A DNA stretch of 64,000 bases from Flagellimonas aequoris (GTDB taxonomy: Bacteria > Bacteroidota > Bacteroidia > Flavobacteriales > Flavobacteriaceae): assembly GCF_003584165.1 (NCBI RefSeq), contig NZ_QXFJ01000030.1, positions 1 through 64,000 on the forward strand, written 5' to 3'. The notes beneath the pieces were generated by a model that saw only the letters and a program-made list of their open reading frames with translations, was not told where the DNA came from and did no database searches. Each line of letters starts with the position of its first letter. Position 1 is the first letter of the stretch. Position numbers and translations under genes: made by a program. Positions 16,006 through 25,144 of this stretch are shown here, in pieces.

Positions 16006-18078
16006 TTACCTTCCTATCTTACGTCTTAACAGCTGCGCATTGATGGCCACAATGATGGTGCTCAGGCTCATGAACACCGCACCGACGGCAGGGCCCATGA
16101 CAAACCCTGAGGAATACAGTACACCGGCGGCCAACGGAATGGCCACCACATTATAGGCCGTTGCCCAAATCAGGTTCTGGATCATTTTGTTGTAGGTGGC
16201 CTTGCCGAACAGGATGAGATTGGCTATATCCTTGGGGTTACTGTTGACCAAGATGATGTCGGCGGTTTCCGCCGCAACGTCCGTACCGGAACCAACGGCA
16301 ATGCCCACATTGGCCTTTGCAAGGGCCGGGGCATCGTTTACACCGTCCCCGGTCATGGCCACGAACTCGCCCTTACGTTGGAGTTCTTCCACTATTTCCA
16401 CTTTTTCGTGGGGCAACACTTCGGCATAATAGCCATCCAAACCGAGTTTTTCGCTAACGGCCCTGGCCGTTTTTTCATTGTCCCCAGTGGCCATCAATAC
16501 CTTGATGTCGTTCTTCTTGAATACCTGGATGGCCTCTTGGGATTCCGATCGTATCTCATCGGCCAGTGCAATGTATCCGGCCAGTTTTTCCTCGATCAAC
16601 ACAAATACCACGGTTTCGGCGGCATCGCTATAGGCGTCTTTGGGAATGGGAATGTTGTTGTCCCTTAAAAAACCGGGACTGACCACTTTTACCGGTTTGT
16701 CCTCCACGGTTGCCTCGACCCCTTTTCCAGTGATCGCATGAAAGTTCAAGGGATTGGGAATGGTGACCTTTTCCTCTTGGGCCTTTTTGATGATACCCAC
16801 GGCAATGGGGTGTTCCGAGCTTTGTTCCAAGGCACTTGCCAGGCGAAGGACTTCATCCTGGGAATAGTTGTCATCGACCGATTGGATTCGGGTAACGCCA
16901 AAATCACCTTTGGTCAGGGTCCCCGTTTTATCAAATAACAAGGCCGATATCTTCCGGGATTCCTCAAAGGCGGTCCTGTTGCGGATCAATAGGCCGTTTT
17001 GGGCGGATACCGCGGTGGAAATGGCCACCACCAAAGGGATGGCAAGACCCAGGGCATGGGGACAGGCAATGACCATAACGGTCACCATGCGTTCCAGGGC
17101 ATAAACAAAGGGGAAACCCAGGGCCAGCCATACCGCCAGGGTCCCAAAACCAATGGTCAAGGCGATATAGGTCAACCATTTGGCGGCCCTATCGGAAAGG
17201 TTTTGCATTTTGGACTTGGTCTTTTGGGCCTCTTCCACCATCGTGATCACTTTGTTGAGGTAACTATCCTTGCCCGTGTGCTCCACTTTGATTTTTAAGG
17301 TGCTGTTGCCATTGACGGAACCGCCGATCACCTTGTCCTTTTTCTCTTTCTTTACAGGTTTCGATTCCCCCGTGAGCATGGATTCGTTCAGGTAACTGCT
17401 GCCTTCGACGATGGTACCGTCGGCTGGGACCTTTTCCCCCGGCTTGACCAGTATGATGTCATCTTTCAATACCGCTTCCAACGGTATGTCCTCTATGGTT
17501 TCCCCTTTGACACGGTGTGCTTCGGCAGGCATCATGCTGACCAACAACTGTAAGGCTTTTGAGGCACCAAGGACGCTCTTCATCTCTATCCAATGCCCGA
17601 GTAGCATGATGGCTATAAGGGTGGACAGTTCCCAGAAAAAGTCTTGGCCCTTCAGTCCGAATACGGTGGCCGTGCTATAGAAATAGGCTACGGAAATGGC
17701 CATGGAGATCAAGGTCATCATTCCCGGTGCACCCTGTTTTATTTCTGACCAAAAACCTTTCAAAAAAGGCCATCCCCCATAGAAATATACAATGGTGGAA
17801 AGCCCAAAAAGAAAGTAAGGGTTGCCGGGAAGCAGGAATTCATATCCAAAAAAATCCTGGATCATAGGCGATAGGAACAAAATGGGTATGGTGAGTGCCA
17901 GTGTTGTCCAAAATCGCTTTCGAAAGTCGGCGATCATCATTTTGTGGTGGTCGTGGCCCATTTGGCCATGTGCGGGGTTGTGCCCCGAATGGCTCCCAGG
18001 GCCATGGTCCATTTTGGAGTGGTCGGTCTTATCGTGGTTCATCCGTGAATGGTCGTGGTGTTGGTGCTTTTCCATCAT
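16006..18078 (-). CDS. copB: CopB-type (P1B-3) copper/silver-translocating P-type ATPase
   Basis: A 690-residue P1B ATPase that exports copper or silver from the cytoplasm. In place of an HMA domain the N-terminus has a His- and Met-rich tail (residues 1-48, about 15 His), as in CopB. Membrane motif VIACPHALGLAIP (about residue 335) is the CPH type of P1B-3 pumps, which are often linked to Cu(II) or Ag(I). Other landmarks are the actuator loop MLTGESKPV, the phosphorylation site DKTGTLTKG at about 382, TGDNEKTARA and GDGVNDAPALAKA. The gene lies 16 bp downstream of a small conserved gene on the same strand. It opens the copper region, and a CPC-type pump lies at its other end (35791-38049). 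Confidence 0.93.
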   Translation of the reverse strand: MMEKHQHHDHSRMNHDKTDHSKMDHGPGSHSGHNPAHGQMGHDHHKMMIADFRKRFWTTLALTIPILFLSPMIQDFFGYEFLLPGNPYFLFGLSTIVYFYGGWPFLKGFWSEIKQGAPGMMTLISMAISVAYFYSTATVFGLKGQDFFWELSTLIAIMLLGHWIEMKSVLGASKALQLLVSMMPAEAHRVKGETIEDIPLEAVLKDDIILVKPGEKVPADGTIVEGSSYLNESMLTGESKPVKKEKKDKVIGGSVNGNSTLKIKVEHTGKDSYLNKVITMVEEAQKTKSKMQNLSDRAAKWLTYIALTIGFGTLAVWLALGFPFVYALERMVTVMVIACPHALGLAIPLVVAISTAVSAQNGLLIRNRTAFEESRKISALLFDKTGTLTKGDFGVTRIQSVDDNYSQDEVLRLASALEQSSEHPIAVGIIKKAQEEKVTIPNPLNFHAITGKGVEATVEDKPVKVVSPGFLRDNNIPIPKDAYSDAAETVVFVLIEEKLAGYIALADEIRSESQEAIQVFKKNDIKVLMATGDNEKTARAVSEKLGLDGYYAEVLPHEKVEIVEELQRKGEFVAMTGDGVNDAPALAKANVGIAVGSGTDVAAETADIILVNSNPKDIANLILFGKATYNKMIQNLIWATAYNVVAIPLAAGVLYSSGFVMGPAVGAVFMSLSTIIVAINAQLLRRKIGR

Positions 18079-18094
18079 CGGTCCTTTTTAAGGG

Positions 18095-18388
18095 TTATCG
18101 TAATTTTTTTCTCATTTTTTCAGAAATGTTTTCGGCATAGACACCATAGGCATCCACCAGGATGCCCCTGATGCCATCTTTGGAGGCTATGGCGTACAGC
18201 ACGCTGTTGTCATCGGTGCTGCTCATCCCCTCAAAACGATGGGTCTGGTCGACCTTAAAGTCTTCCGGTCGAATTTCGATTTTAAGGGAAGCGCATTCCA
18301 GACAATGGGGCTTGAGATTAAAATCATAGGTGTAGCCCTTTGCCTGTAAATCGGATATGGCTTCTGAAAGGGTATCATAATTTTTCAT
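18095..18388 (-). CDS. Small conserved flavobacterial protein (often mislabelled phosphoribosylpyrophosphate synthetase)
   Basis: A 97-residue protein beginning MKNYDTLSEAISDLQAKGYT and continuing with YDFNLKPHCLECASLKIEIR, FEGMSSTDDNSVLYAI and GILVDAYGVYAENISEKMR. This matches a small family widespread in Flavobacteriia. Databases sometimes call it phosphoribosylpyrophosphate synthetase, but it has no such motifs. The two Cys in CLEC could bind a metal, which would fit its place 16 bp upstream of the copB ATPase, but this is a guess. An earlier in-frame start at 18502 was rejected because it would add 38 residues across an operator-like palindrome. Confidence 0.7.
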   Translation of the reverse strand: MKNYDTLSEAISDLQAKGYTYDFNLKPHCLECASLKIEIRPEDFKVDQTHRFEGMSSTDDNSVLYAIASKDGIRGILVDAYGVYAENISEKMRKKLR

Positions 18389-18403
18389 AGGGTTTCGATT
18401 TTG

Positions 18404-18421
18404 GGTTATTGTGATATAACC
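18404..18421. promoter_or_regulatory. GGTTAT-N6-ATAACC inverted repeat
   Basis: A perfect inverted repeat with 6-bp arms and a 6-bp spacer, 16 bp upstream of the start of the small gene that leads the copB operon. The position fits an operator or promoter element. No matching site was noticed elsewhere in the window. Confidence 0.3.
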
Positions 18422-18566
18422 ATTTGTTGTTACAATCTCCATTGATAAATCGTCGTTTTTACAACAGATCAGAATGTATTGTCCTGAAAATGCCCCAGCC
18501 ATTTAAAGGACGAATGTCCTTACAAAGGGACAAACCAGGGCATAGTGCCCAAGGTGGAAAAAAAAA

Positions 18567-18986
18567 TCAAATCAATAAAGTCCTGTGGAGGATAGGGAGG
18601 TTTCGTTCGACCCAAGGGGGGATATAGTCTTTAAAAGGAACAATGCTTTCCTGTAGCCCACCAAAGCTATCGGTATGGTAAAAAATGGAGGTATATGGAA
18701 CTAAGAGTGTATCGAAATCAAGGTCAAAAGATCGAACCATCAGGTCATTCTTGCCGAAATTGGCATAAGTAGCCGTGCTACAGCAATTCTTTTGCTCCAA
18801 AGAACACTTCCTTAAGGGGCTTTTGGGGTTTTGAAGCTTTTGGTCGCAGGGTTTTGCCTTTCCTGTCACGGAAAAACTGACCAATTTGTTACAACAAAAA
18901 TGGGCGTTGGAAGCAAAGGAAGTCGTACTGACCAACACGGAACAGGCTAGAAACAGGGATAATATTTTCGATATGGTTTGCTTCAC
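18567..18986 (-). CDS. HYC_CC_PP-family secreted protein (divergent copy)
   Basis: A 139-residue exported protein with a signal peptide (LSLFLACSVLVSTTSFASNA). It has the layout of the Bacteroidota HYC_CC_PP family: an early His-aromatic-Cys motif (here HFCCNKL instead of HYC), a central Cys-Cys pair (KNCCSTA), and a C-terminal Pro-Pro motif ending PPWVERNLPILHRTLLI. The extra Cys next to HFC gives it more thiols than usual. Family members sit beside copper and other metal efflux pumps, and the His and Cys suggest metal binding in the periplasm. No biochemical role is known to me. It is divergent from its paralog at 19558-19974. Confidence 0.72.
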   Translation of the reverse strand: MKQTISKILSLFLACSVLVSTTSFASNAHFCCNKLVSFSVTGKAKPCDQKLQNPKSPLRKCSLEQKNCCSTATYANFGKNDLMVRSFDLDFDTLLVPYTSIFYHTDSFGGLQESIVPFKDYIPPWVERNLPILHRTLLI

Positions 18987-19557
18987 CTATTAAAATTAAA
19001 AAAAATAGTGCACCGATCATAAAACATATTGAAATCAATTCGATCTTAACTCACTCATACATTAGTAGTTTTTTGTATTCTGATAATGTGGATTGTTCCT
19101 GTTTCAAAAGTATGGGAACTACTTCTGAAAAAACATGATGGACATCATGTTTTGGATTGGGTGGAACAACTTCATATGCCCATTCGATTTCTGTTGCTTG
19201 GGCAACAGGTGAAGCTAAAGGTCAATGTGCCCGATCCACCGACAGGATGTGGTATGGGACAACCTTTGTGGCCCGGCCTAAGAAATTGGTATACCATATA
19301 TTCCCTATGGAAGACAAAATAGCATAGCCCGTCCTTCCTTCATTTCTGACATAAGGCCGACCTGAAAAAGCCGTTATGTCATTGCTGGCCAGGGAACGTT
19401 TTGTCATACTATATGTAATTGAAAATCAAACCGATGATTTTGTGGGACCTGCTTAGGTTCAGGGCTGTGGAATGGCAAGGATTTTACATGAAATCGCCAT
19501 AAAAAATATGTTAAATAAAATAGGGTTGTTAAAATTATTGTAGTTTTGTAATCGCAT
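18987..19557. other. Intergenic region between the divergent HYC_CC_PP genes
   Basis: 571 bp with no convincing gene. Short open frames on both strands (for example 19086-19322 + and 19222-19407 -) match no family I recognise and show no start signals. The rightmost part is AT-rich and contains the probable promoter of the HYC_CC_PP gene. The middle, about 19090-19400, has coding-like base composition and could be a decayed gene fragment. Confidence 0.5.
19541..19548 (+). promoter_or_regulatory. Bacteroidota -7 box TAGTTTTG
   Basis: Exact match to the TAnnTTTG -7 consensus of Bacteroidota sigma factors, ending 9 bp before the ATG of the HYC_CC_PP gene. If it is used, the mRNA would have almost no leader. 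No clear -33 TTTG was seen at the expected distance. Confidence 0.4.
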
Positions 19558-19974
19558 ATGAAACTATTTTGGTTCAAAATATTATCTTGTTTCATGGCAC
19601 TGAATGTGCTGGCCTCCACATTTTCCTTTGCGGTGGGGCAACACTATTGTGGTGAGGATCTTGTTGATTTTTCCTTCTTCGGTAAAGCGGAATCCTGTGG
19701 AATGGATGTGCAACAAGCTTCCGATTCGCATGAACATAATCTGCAAAAAAATGGATGCTGTGAAGATGAGACACTTTCTGTCCTCGGGCAGGAAGATCTT
19801 CTACTTTCAGTTGAAAATGTAAGTATAGGGGAGCATCAGTTCCTAATTGCCTTCACCTACAGTTACATCAATCTTTTTGAGGGATCACAGGAAAATATAG
19901 TTCCTGTCGTACATTACCCTCCGCCCCTTTTGGTCAAGGATATTCAGATTCTTGATCAAACTTTCCTTATTTAA
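19558..19974 (+). CDS. HYC_CC_PP-family secreted protein
   Basis: A 138-residue exported protein. A signal peptide (MKLFWFKILSCFMALNVLAS, then TFSFA) is followed by all three family hallmarks: QHYCGEDLVDFSFFG, the pair NGCCEDE and VVHYPPPLLVKDIQILDQ at the end. It is the first gene of the run leading into the CusA-type pump, 104 bp away, so a periplasmic metal-binding or sensing role is plausible. It aligns along its whole length with the copy at 18567-18986, including the ending PP-x-L(V/E)(K/R)-x(L/I)xIL(D/H)(Q/R)T(F/L)LI. Confidence 0.8.
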   Translation: MKLFWFKILSCFMALNVLASTFSFAVGQHYCGEDLVDFSFFGKAESCGMDVQQASDSHEHNLQKNGCCEDETLSVLGQEDLLLSVENVSIGEHQFLIAFTYSYINLFEGSQENIVPVVHYPPPLLVKDIQILDQTFLI

Positions 19975-19984
19975 GAGCATATCG

Positions 19985-20077
19985 ATGACGTTTGGCCGTG
20001 CTATGGTTTTTGGCATGGCCCTAGGTATTTATTGCCTTTGGAACAATTTCACTATTTCCAACACAATAAACTCATGA
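19985..20077 (+). CDS. Possible 30-residue membrane peptide upstream of cusA
   Basis: An ATG at 19985 opens a 30-codon frame that ends 1 bp before the cusA start codon. The peptide begins MTFGRAMVFGMALGIYCLW, hydrophobic enough for one transmembrane helix. The tight spacing suggests translational coupling, either as a real small protein or as a leader peptide. An 8-bp hairpin (19994-20001 with 20013-20020) lies inside the frame. There is no comparative evidence, so this is tentative. Confidence 0.35.
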   Translation: MTFGRAMVFGMALGIYCLWNNFTISNTINS

Positions 20078-20078
20078 T

Positions 20079-23000
20079 ATGCTCAATAAAATCATAAAAT
20101 ACTTTTTAGAGAACAAACTGGTGACCGTTCTCGTTTTAATAATGTTGGTTACCTGGGGGATTGTCACTTCCCCCTTCAATTGGAATACGGGCTTTTTGCC
20201 CAAAGACCCGGTGCCCGTGGATGCCATTCCCGATATTGGGGAAAACCAGCAAATTGTTTTCACGCAATGGCCCGGACGTTCGCCACAAGATATCGAGGAT
20301 CAGATTTCTTATCCAATGACGACCTATTTACTGGGGATTCCAGGAGTGAAAACAATCCGTAGTTCATCCATCTTTGGATTTTCCAGTATCTATATCATTT
20401 TTGATGATGATGTGGAATTTTATTGGTCGCGTTCCCGGATCCTGGAAAAATTGAATTCACTTCCCACGGGTCTGTTGCCCGATGGCGTTACCCCGACTTT
20501 GGGTCCCGACGCCACGGCATTGGGACAGGTATATTGGTATACCTTGGAAGGAAGGGACAAGGATGGCAACCCTACGGGAGGATGGGATCTGCACGAGATA
20601 CGGACCGCCCAGGATTTTTATGTGAAATATGGATTGAATGCCGTGGACGGGGTGTCCGAAGTGGCTTCGATCGGGGGTTATGTCCAAGAATATCAAGTGG
20701 ATGTAAATCCGGATGCCCTAAAGGCCTATAATATCCCCTTATACAAGGTCATGGAGGCCGTACGGAAGTCGAACAGGGATGTGGGCGCCAAGACCATTGA
20801 AGTCAATCAAGCAGAATATTTGGTCAGGGGCTTGGGGTATGTCAAAAATACGGAAGACATAGAAAAGGCCGTGGTTGCCGTATTTGACAATGTCCCGGTT
20901 CGGATCAAGGATATTGGGGTGGTCAGCTTGGGACCGGCCACACGAAGGGGCGTGCTAGATAAAGGGGGCGCCGAAGTGGTAGGTGGCGTAGTGGTCGCCC
21001 GTTATGGTTCCAATCCCTTGGCGGTCATCAATAATGTGAAGGACAAGATCAAGGAAATCGCACCCGGATTGCCCAAGAAGACATTGGCCAATGGTGTGGA
21101 AAGCCAATTGACCGTGATCCCATTTTATGACCGGACACAGCTCATCCACGAGACCATAGGCACTTTGGAAAATGCCCTGTCGCACGAAATACTGATCAGC
21201 ATCATCGTTGTACTGGTACTTGTCCTCAACTTGAGGGCCTCTGTGATCATATCCAGTCTATTGCCCGTCGGGGTACTAATGACCTTTATTGTCATGCAAT
21301 ATGCCGGGGTAGATGCCAATGTGGTCGCGCTTTCCGGAATAGCCATTGCCATAGGGGTGATGGTGGACGTGGGGATCGTGTTCGTCGAGAACATTATCCG
21401 ACATTTGGAAATGCCCGAGAACCATGGTGCCAAGGGCAAGGAACTCATTCAGGTAATATATAGGGCCACCGTGGAAGTGGCCTCGGCAATTACCACGGCA
21501 TTGGCGACCACTGTCGTGAGCTTTGTGCCTGTCTTTGCCATGCAATCGGCAGAAGGGAAGTTGTTTAGACCCCTGGCCTTTACCAAGACCTTCGCCCTGT
21601 TGAGCGCCTTTGTACTGGGAATCGTTGTACTGCCTGCCTTGGCCCATTTTGTACTGGGGGTGGATTATGACAAGAAACGGGTGCGACGATTTTGGTCCAT
21701 TCTATTGATATCCACCGGGCTTATCTTTGCATTCTATGCCCAGATGTGGTTGCCATTGGTCATTTCACTCATTGGGTTGAACAATTTGATGGAACCCAAA
21801 TGGCCGGAGCACTATAAATCGTTTCCCAACTATATCAATTTGGGATTGACCGTTTTTATCGCCTCGTTCTTCTTGACCGAGGAATGGATGCCCTTGGGAC
21901 CCCAAAACGGTATTGTGGTCAACTACTTTTTTGTGTTGTTTCTAGTGGGCATTATCCTGGCCGCTTTGATGGGAATCGTACATTTCTATACACCGGTCCT
22001 AAAGTGGTGTCTGGAAAACAAGGGAAAGTTCATGCTCATCCCATTCGTGACCCTGTTTTTTGGGGTATTGGTTTGGCTGGGGTTCGATAGCACCTTTGGA
22101 ATCGTGGCCAAAGGCTTTGAATCGGTAGGTTGGAAAAGTGTCAGACAGACCTCGGGATGGCAGGCAGCTTCCAAGAGATTCCCGGGAATAGGATCCGAGT
22201 TCATGCCATCACTCAATGAAGGTTCGTTCCTGTTGATGCCGACATCCATGCCGCATTCAGGGGTGGAATACAACAAAAGGGTGGTTGGACAGTTGGATAT
22301 GCTCTTGGGAAGCATACCCGAAGTGGACTTGGTTGTCGGTAAACTCGGTCGCGTTGAATCCGCACTGGACCCTGCACCCATTTCCATGTATGAGAACATC
22401 ATCAACTATAAACCTGAATTCATTGTGAATGAAGACGGACATAGGGTCCGTTATAAAGTAGATCGAAAAGATAGGTTCATTACCCAGCATAAAGACACTT
22501 TGACCAATGAGGAGGCCTTGCAGCGAGGGATTGCCGAGAAGGACCTGATCGTGGATGAGGACGGTGAGTTTTTCCGAAACTGGAGGCCCCATATCAAATC
22601 CCCCAACGATATCTGGGATGAGATCGTAAAGGTCACCAAAATACCGGGCATAACCTCTGCTCCCAAATTACAGCCCATTGAAACCCGGTTGGTGATGCTG
22701 CAGACCGGAATGCGCGCTCCCATGGGGATCAAGGTTTTTGGACCCGATCTGAAGACCATCGAGGATTTTGGGATGCAATTGGAAGGTATCTTGAAGGAAG
22801 TGCCCTCAGTCAAGGCAGAAGCCGCATTCGCCGATAGAATAGTCGGCAAACCTTATTTGCACCTCAATATCAACAGGGACGGGATATCCCGATATGGTTT
22901 GAACATTGAAGATGTGCAGCAAAGCATCGAAACAGCGATCGGTGGGATGAAAATCACCTCCACCGTTGAGGGTAGGGAACGTTTTCCCGTGCGGGTGCGC

Positions 23001-23915
23001 TACCCGAGGGAATTGAGGGACGACCCGGAATCGTTGAAGAAAATTTTGATTCCCACACCGGTAGGGGCGCAAATTCCCTTATCCCAAGTGGTGGATTTTG
23101 AATATGTCCGCGGGCCTCAGGCCATCAAGAGCGAAAACACCTTTTTGGTGGGCTATGTGCTTTTTGATAAACGGGACGGTTTTGCGGAAGTCGATGTGGT
23201 GAACGATGCCCAAGAAGCCATCCAGAAAAAAATCGATGCAGGGGAATTAACGGTCCCCGCAGGAATAAGCTATAAGTTTTCAGGGAGTTATGAAAACCAA
23301 ATCAGGGCAGTGAAAAGACTGTCCATTGTCATACCGATCAGTTTGATCGTGATTTTCTTGCTCCTGTTTTTTCAGTTCAAGACGGTCATCGCATCCTCCA
23401 TCCATTTTTCCGGAGTTTTTGTTGCTTTTGCGGGAGGTTTCATAATGCTCTGGCTCTATGGTCAGGATTGGTTCATGAATTTTGCCATTGCAGGGGTCAA
23501 CATGCGCGATCTGTTCCAAATGCACACGATCAACTTAAGCGTTGCGGTTTGGGTAGGATTTATCGCGCTTTTCGGTATTGCCACCGATGATGGTGTCATC
23601 ATGGGTACGTACATCCACCAGGTTTTCGAGGAAAAGAACCCTCAAACCGTACCGGATGTGAGAGCGGCAGTTTTGGAGGCCGGGAAAAAAAGGGTGCGTC
23701 CCGCCATGATGACGGCAGCGGTGGCCATTATCGCCCTTTTACCAATACTCACCTCGACCGGAAAAGGGGCCGACATTATGATTCCCATGGCCATCCCGAC
23801 TTTTGGGGGAATGACCATACAGATCATGACCATGTTCGTGGTCCCGGTACTCCAAGCCTATTGGAGGGAAACAGTCATTAAAAATCGCAACAAAGCATTG
23901 AAAAAAATACAGTAA
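20079..23915 (+). CDS. cusA: CusA/CzcA-type heavy-metal RND efflux pump
   Basis: A 1278-residue inner membrane RND pump of the heavy-metal (HME) subfamily, which expels Cu(I)/Ag(I) or divalent cations. N-terminal DAIPDIGENQQIVFTQWPGR and the stretch from EDQISYPMTTYLLGIPGV are typical of CusA. The proton-relay helix contains IAIAIGVMVDVGIVFVENII. The Met in RLVMLQTGMRAPMGIKVFG lies where CusA has its copper-binding methionines. The C-terminal half has GIATDDGVIMGTYIH and RPAMMTAAVAIIALLPI. It is about 230 residues longer than E. coli CusA, with extra membrane segments near residues 540-690 and a charged insert near 790-850, as in other Bacteroidetes homologs. It is followed by its TolC partner after 1 bp and its adaptor. 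Confidence 0.93.
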   Translation: MLNKIIKYFLENKLVTVLVLIMLVTWGIVTSPFNWNTGFLPKDPVPVDAIPDIGENQQIVFTQWPGRSPQDIEDQISYPMTTYLLGIPGVKTIRSSSIFGFSSIYIIFDDDVEFYWSRSRILEKLNSLPTGLLPDGVTPTLGPDATALGQVYWYTLEGRDKDGNPTGGWDLHEIRTAQDFYVKYGLNAVDGVSEVASIGGYVQEYQVDVNPDALKAYNIPLYKVMEAVRKSNRDVGAKTIEVNQAEYLVRGLGYVKNTEDIEKAVVAVFDNVPVRIKDIGVVSLGPATRRGVLDKGGAEVVGGVVVARYGSNPLAVINNVKDKIKEIAPGLPKKTLANGVESQLTVIPFYDRTQLIHETIGTLENALSHEILISIIVVLVLVLNLRASVIISSLLPVGVLMTFIVMQYAGVDANVVALSGIAIAIGVMVDVGIVFVENIIRHLEMPENHGAKGKELIQVIYRATVEVASAITTALATTVVSFVPVFAMQSAEGKLFRPLAFTKTFALLSAFVLGIVVLPALAHFVLGVDYDKKRVRRFWSILLISTGLIFAFYAQMWLPLVISLIGLNNLMEPKWPEHYKSFPNYINLGLTVFIASFFLTEEWMPLGPQNGIVVNYFFVLFLVGIILAALMGIVHFYTPVLKWCLENKGKFMLIPFVTLFFGVLVWLGFDSTFGIVAKGFESVGWKSVRQTSGWQAASKRFPGIGSEFMPSLNEGSFLLMPTSMPHSGVEYNKRVVGQLDMLLGSIPEVDLVVGKLGRVESALDPAPISMYENIINYKPEFIVNEDGHRVRYKVDRKDRFITQHKDTLTNEEALQRGIAEKDLIVDEDGEFFRNWRPHIKSPNDIWDEIVKVTKIPGITSAPKLQPIETRLVMLQTGMRAPMGIKVFGPDLKTIEDFGMQLEGILKEVPSVKAEAAFADRIVGKPYLHLNINRDGISRYGLNIEDVQQSIETAIGGMKITSTVEGRERFPVRVRYPRELRDDPESLKKILIPTPVGAQIPLSQVVDFEYVRGPQAIKSENTFLVGYVLFDKRDGFAEVDVVNDAQEAIQKKIDAGELTVPAGISYKFSGSYENQIRAVKRLSIVIPISLIVIFLLLFFQFKTVIASSIHFSGVFVAFAGGFIMLWLYGQDWFMNFAIAGVNMRDLFQMHTINLSVAVWVGFIALFGIATDDGVIMGTYIHQVFEEKNPQTVPDVRAAVLEAGKKRVRPAMMTAAVAIIALLPILTSTGKGADIMIPMAIPTFGGMTIQIMTMFVVPVLQAYWRETVIKNRNKALKKIQ

Positions 23916-23916
23916 A

Positions 23917-25140
23917 ATGAAAAAGGTAGTGACCATTATATTTATCTTGACAAGTATCCTATCCAATGGCCAGACCTTGGAAGACTACTTTGAGATTGCT
24001 GCTGGGAACAACCCGGGGCTTCTTTCACAGTACAAAGATTTTGAGGCGGCGTTACAAAAGGTACCGCAGGTAAAGGCTTTACCAGATCCAAACCTGTCCT
24101 TTGGGTACTTCATCTCCCCGGTCGAAACCCGGGTAGGGCCCCAAAAGGCAAGGTTTTCACTGACTCAGATGTTTCCTTGGTTTGGAACCTTAAAGGCCCA
24201 AGGTGATGCCGCTGCACTTATGGCAGAGGCCAAGTACCAGTCTTTTTTGGATGCCAGGAACAAACTTTATTACGAGGTTTCAGCAGCTTATTTTCCATTG
24301 TACGAACTTAAGGAGTGGGTACGGATCGAAGAGGACAACATTGCCATTCTGGAATCCTACAGGACGGTTTCCAATACGAAATTCAAAAATGGCTTGGGAT
24401 CATTGGTCGATGTCTTAAGGGTGGACGTGCTTTTAAAGGAAGCCCGGACGAATCTGGGTATCCTTAAACATAAGGAAATCCCCCTTTTGGCGTCCTTCAA
24501 TAAACTATTGGACCGTAAGGAAGATGAACAAATAAACATCCCTGAGACCTTTGGGGTCAATGTACTGCCCATTGATTATGTCAAAGATTCCTTGGTAGTG
24601 GACCATCCGCTCTTGAATTCCCTGGAATTAAAGGTCAAGGCTGCAGCGGCATCCGAAAGGGCAGCCCTTAAACAAGGCCTGCCAAAAGTGGGGGTCGGAC
24701 TGGACTATGTAATGGTTGATAAGCGTACCGACATGGTGGTTCCCGATAATGGCAAGGATGTATTGATGCCCATGGTTACCTTGAGCCTGCCCCTATTCAG
24801 GGGTAAGTACAGGGCAGCCGAAAAGGAGGCCCAATTGATGCAGGAAAGTTATGCACTGCAAAAAAAGGAAGTCACCAATACATTGAAGACCAATTATGAA
24901 ATGGCCGTTTTTGACATAAGGCAGCAGACGGATTTGATTTCCCTCTTTGATGAACAGATCATGGAATCGGAACAAGCACTCAATCTGTTGTTCACAGCCT
25001 ATGGGAATTCCGGGAAGGACTTCGAGGAGGTGTTACGAATGCAGCAACAATTGTTGAAGTATACTAAATTGAAAATAAGCGCATTGACGCAATATGAAAT
25101 AGCGTTGGCCAAGTTTAACTATATCACGGCAAAAAAATAA
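23917..25140 (+). CDS. CusC-type TolC-family outer membrane protein
   Basis: A 407-residue outer membrane channel of the TolC superfamily for the CusA-type pump. It has a short signal peptide (MKKVVTIIFILTSILSNGQ). The family features are LPDPNLSFGYFISPVETRVG with MFPWFGTLKAQGDAAALMAE, typical of metal-efflux members, then the second repeat with LKQGLPKVGVGLDYVMVDKR and VTLSLPLFRGKYRAAEKEA. It lies between pump and adaptor with gaps of 1 and 4 bp, giving the gene order CusA-CusC-CusB. Confidence 0.9.
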   Translation: MKKVVTIIFILTSILSNGQTLEDYFEIAAGNNPGLLSQYKDFEAALQKVPQVKALPDPNLSFGYFISPVETRVGPQKARFSLTQMFPWFGTLKAQGDAAALMAEAKYQSFLDARNKLYYEVSAAYFPLYELKEWVRIEEDNIAILESYRTVSNTKFKNGLGSLVDVLRVDVLLKEARTNLGILKHKEIPLLASFNKLLDRKEDEQINIPETFGVNVLPIDYVKDSLVVDHPLLNSLELKVKAAAASERAALKQGLPKVGVGLDYVMVDKRTDMVVPDNGKDVLMPMVTLSLPLFRGKYRAAEKEAQLMQESYALQKKEVTNTLKTNYEMAVFDIRQQTDLISLFDEQIMESEQALNLLFTAYGNSGKDFEEVLRMQQQLLKYTKLKISALTQYEIALAKFNYITAKK

Positions 25141-25144
25141 TCAG

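Noticed and set aside
18095..18388. Annotation as phosphoribosylpyrophosphate synthetase
   Set aside because: The protein is only 97 residues and lacks the PRPP-binding motifs; the name is a database carry-over.
19086..19407. Short frames on both strands between the HYC_CC_PP genes
   Set aside because: No family likeness and no start signals. They may be a decayed fragment but cannot be assigned.
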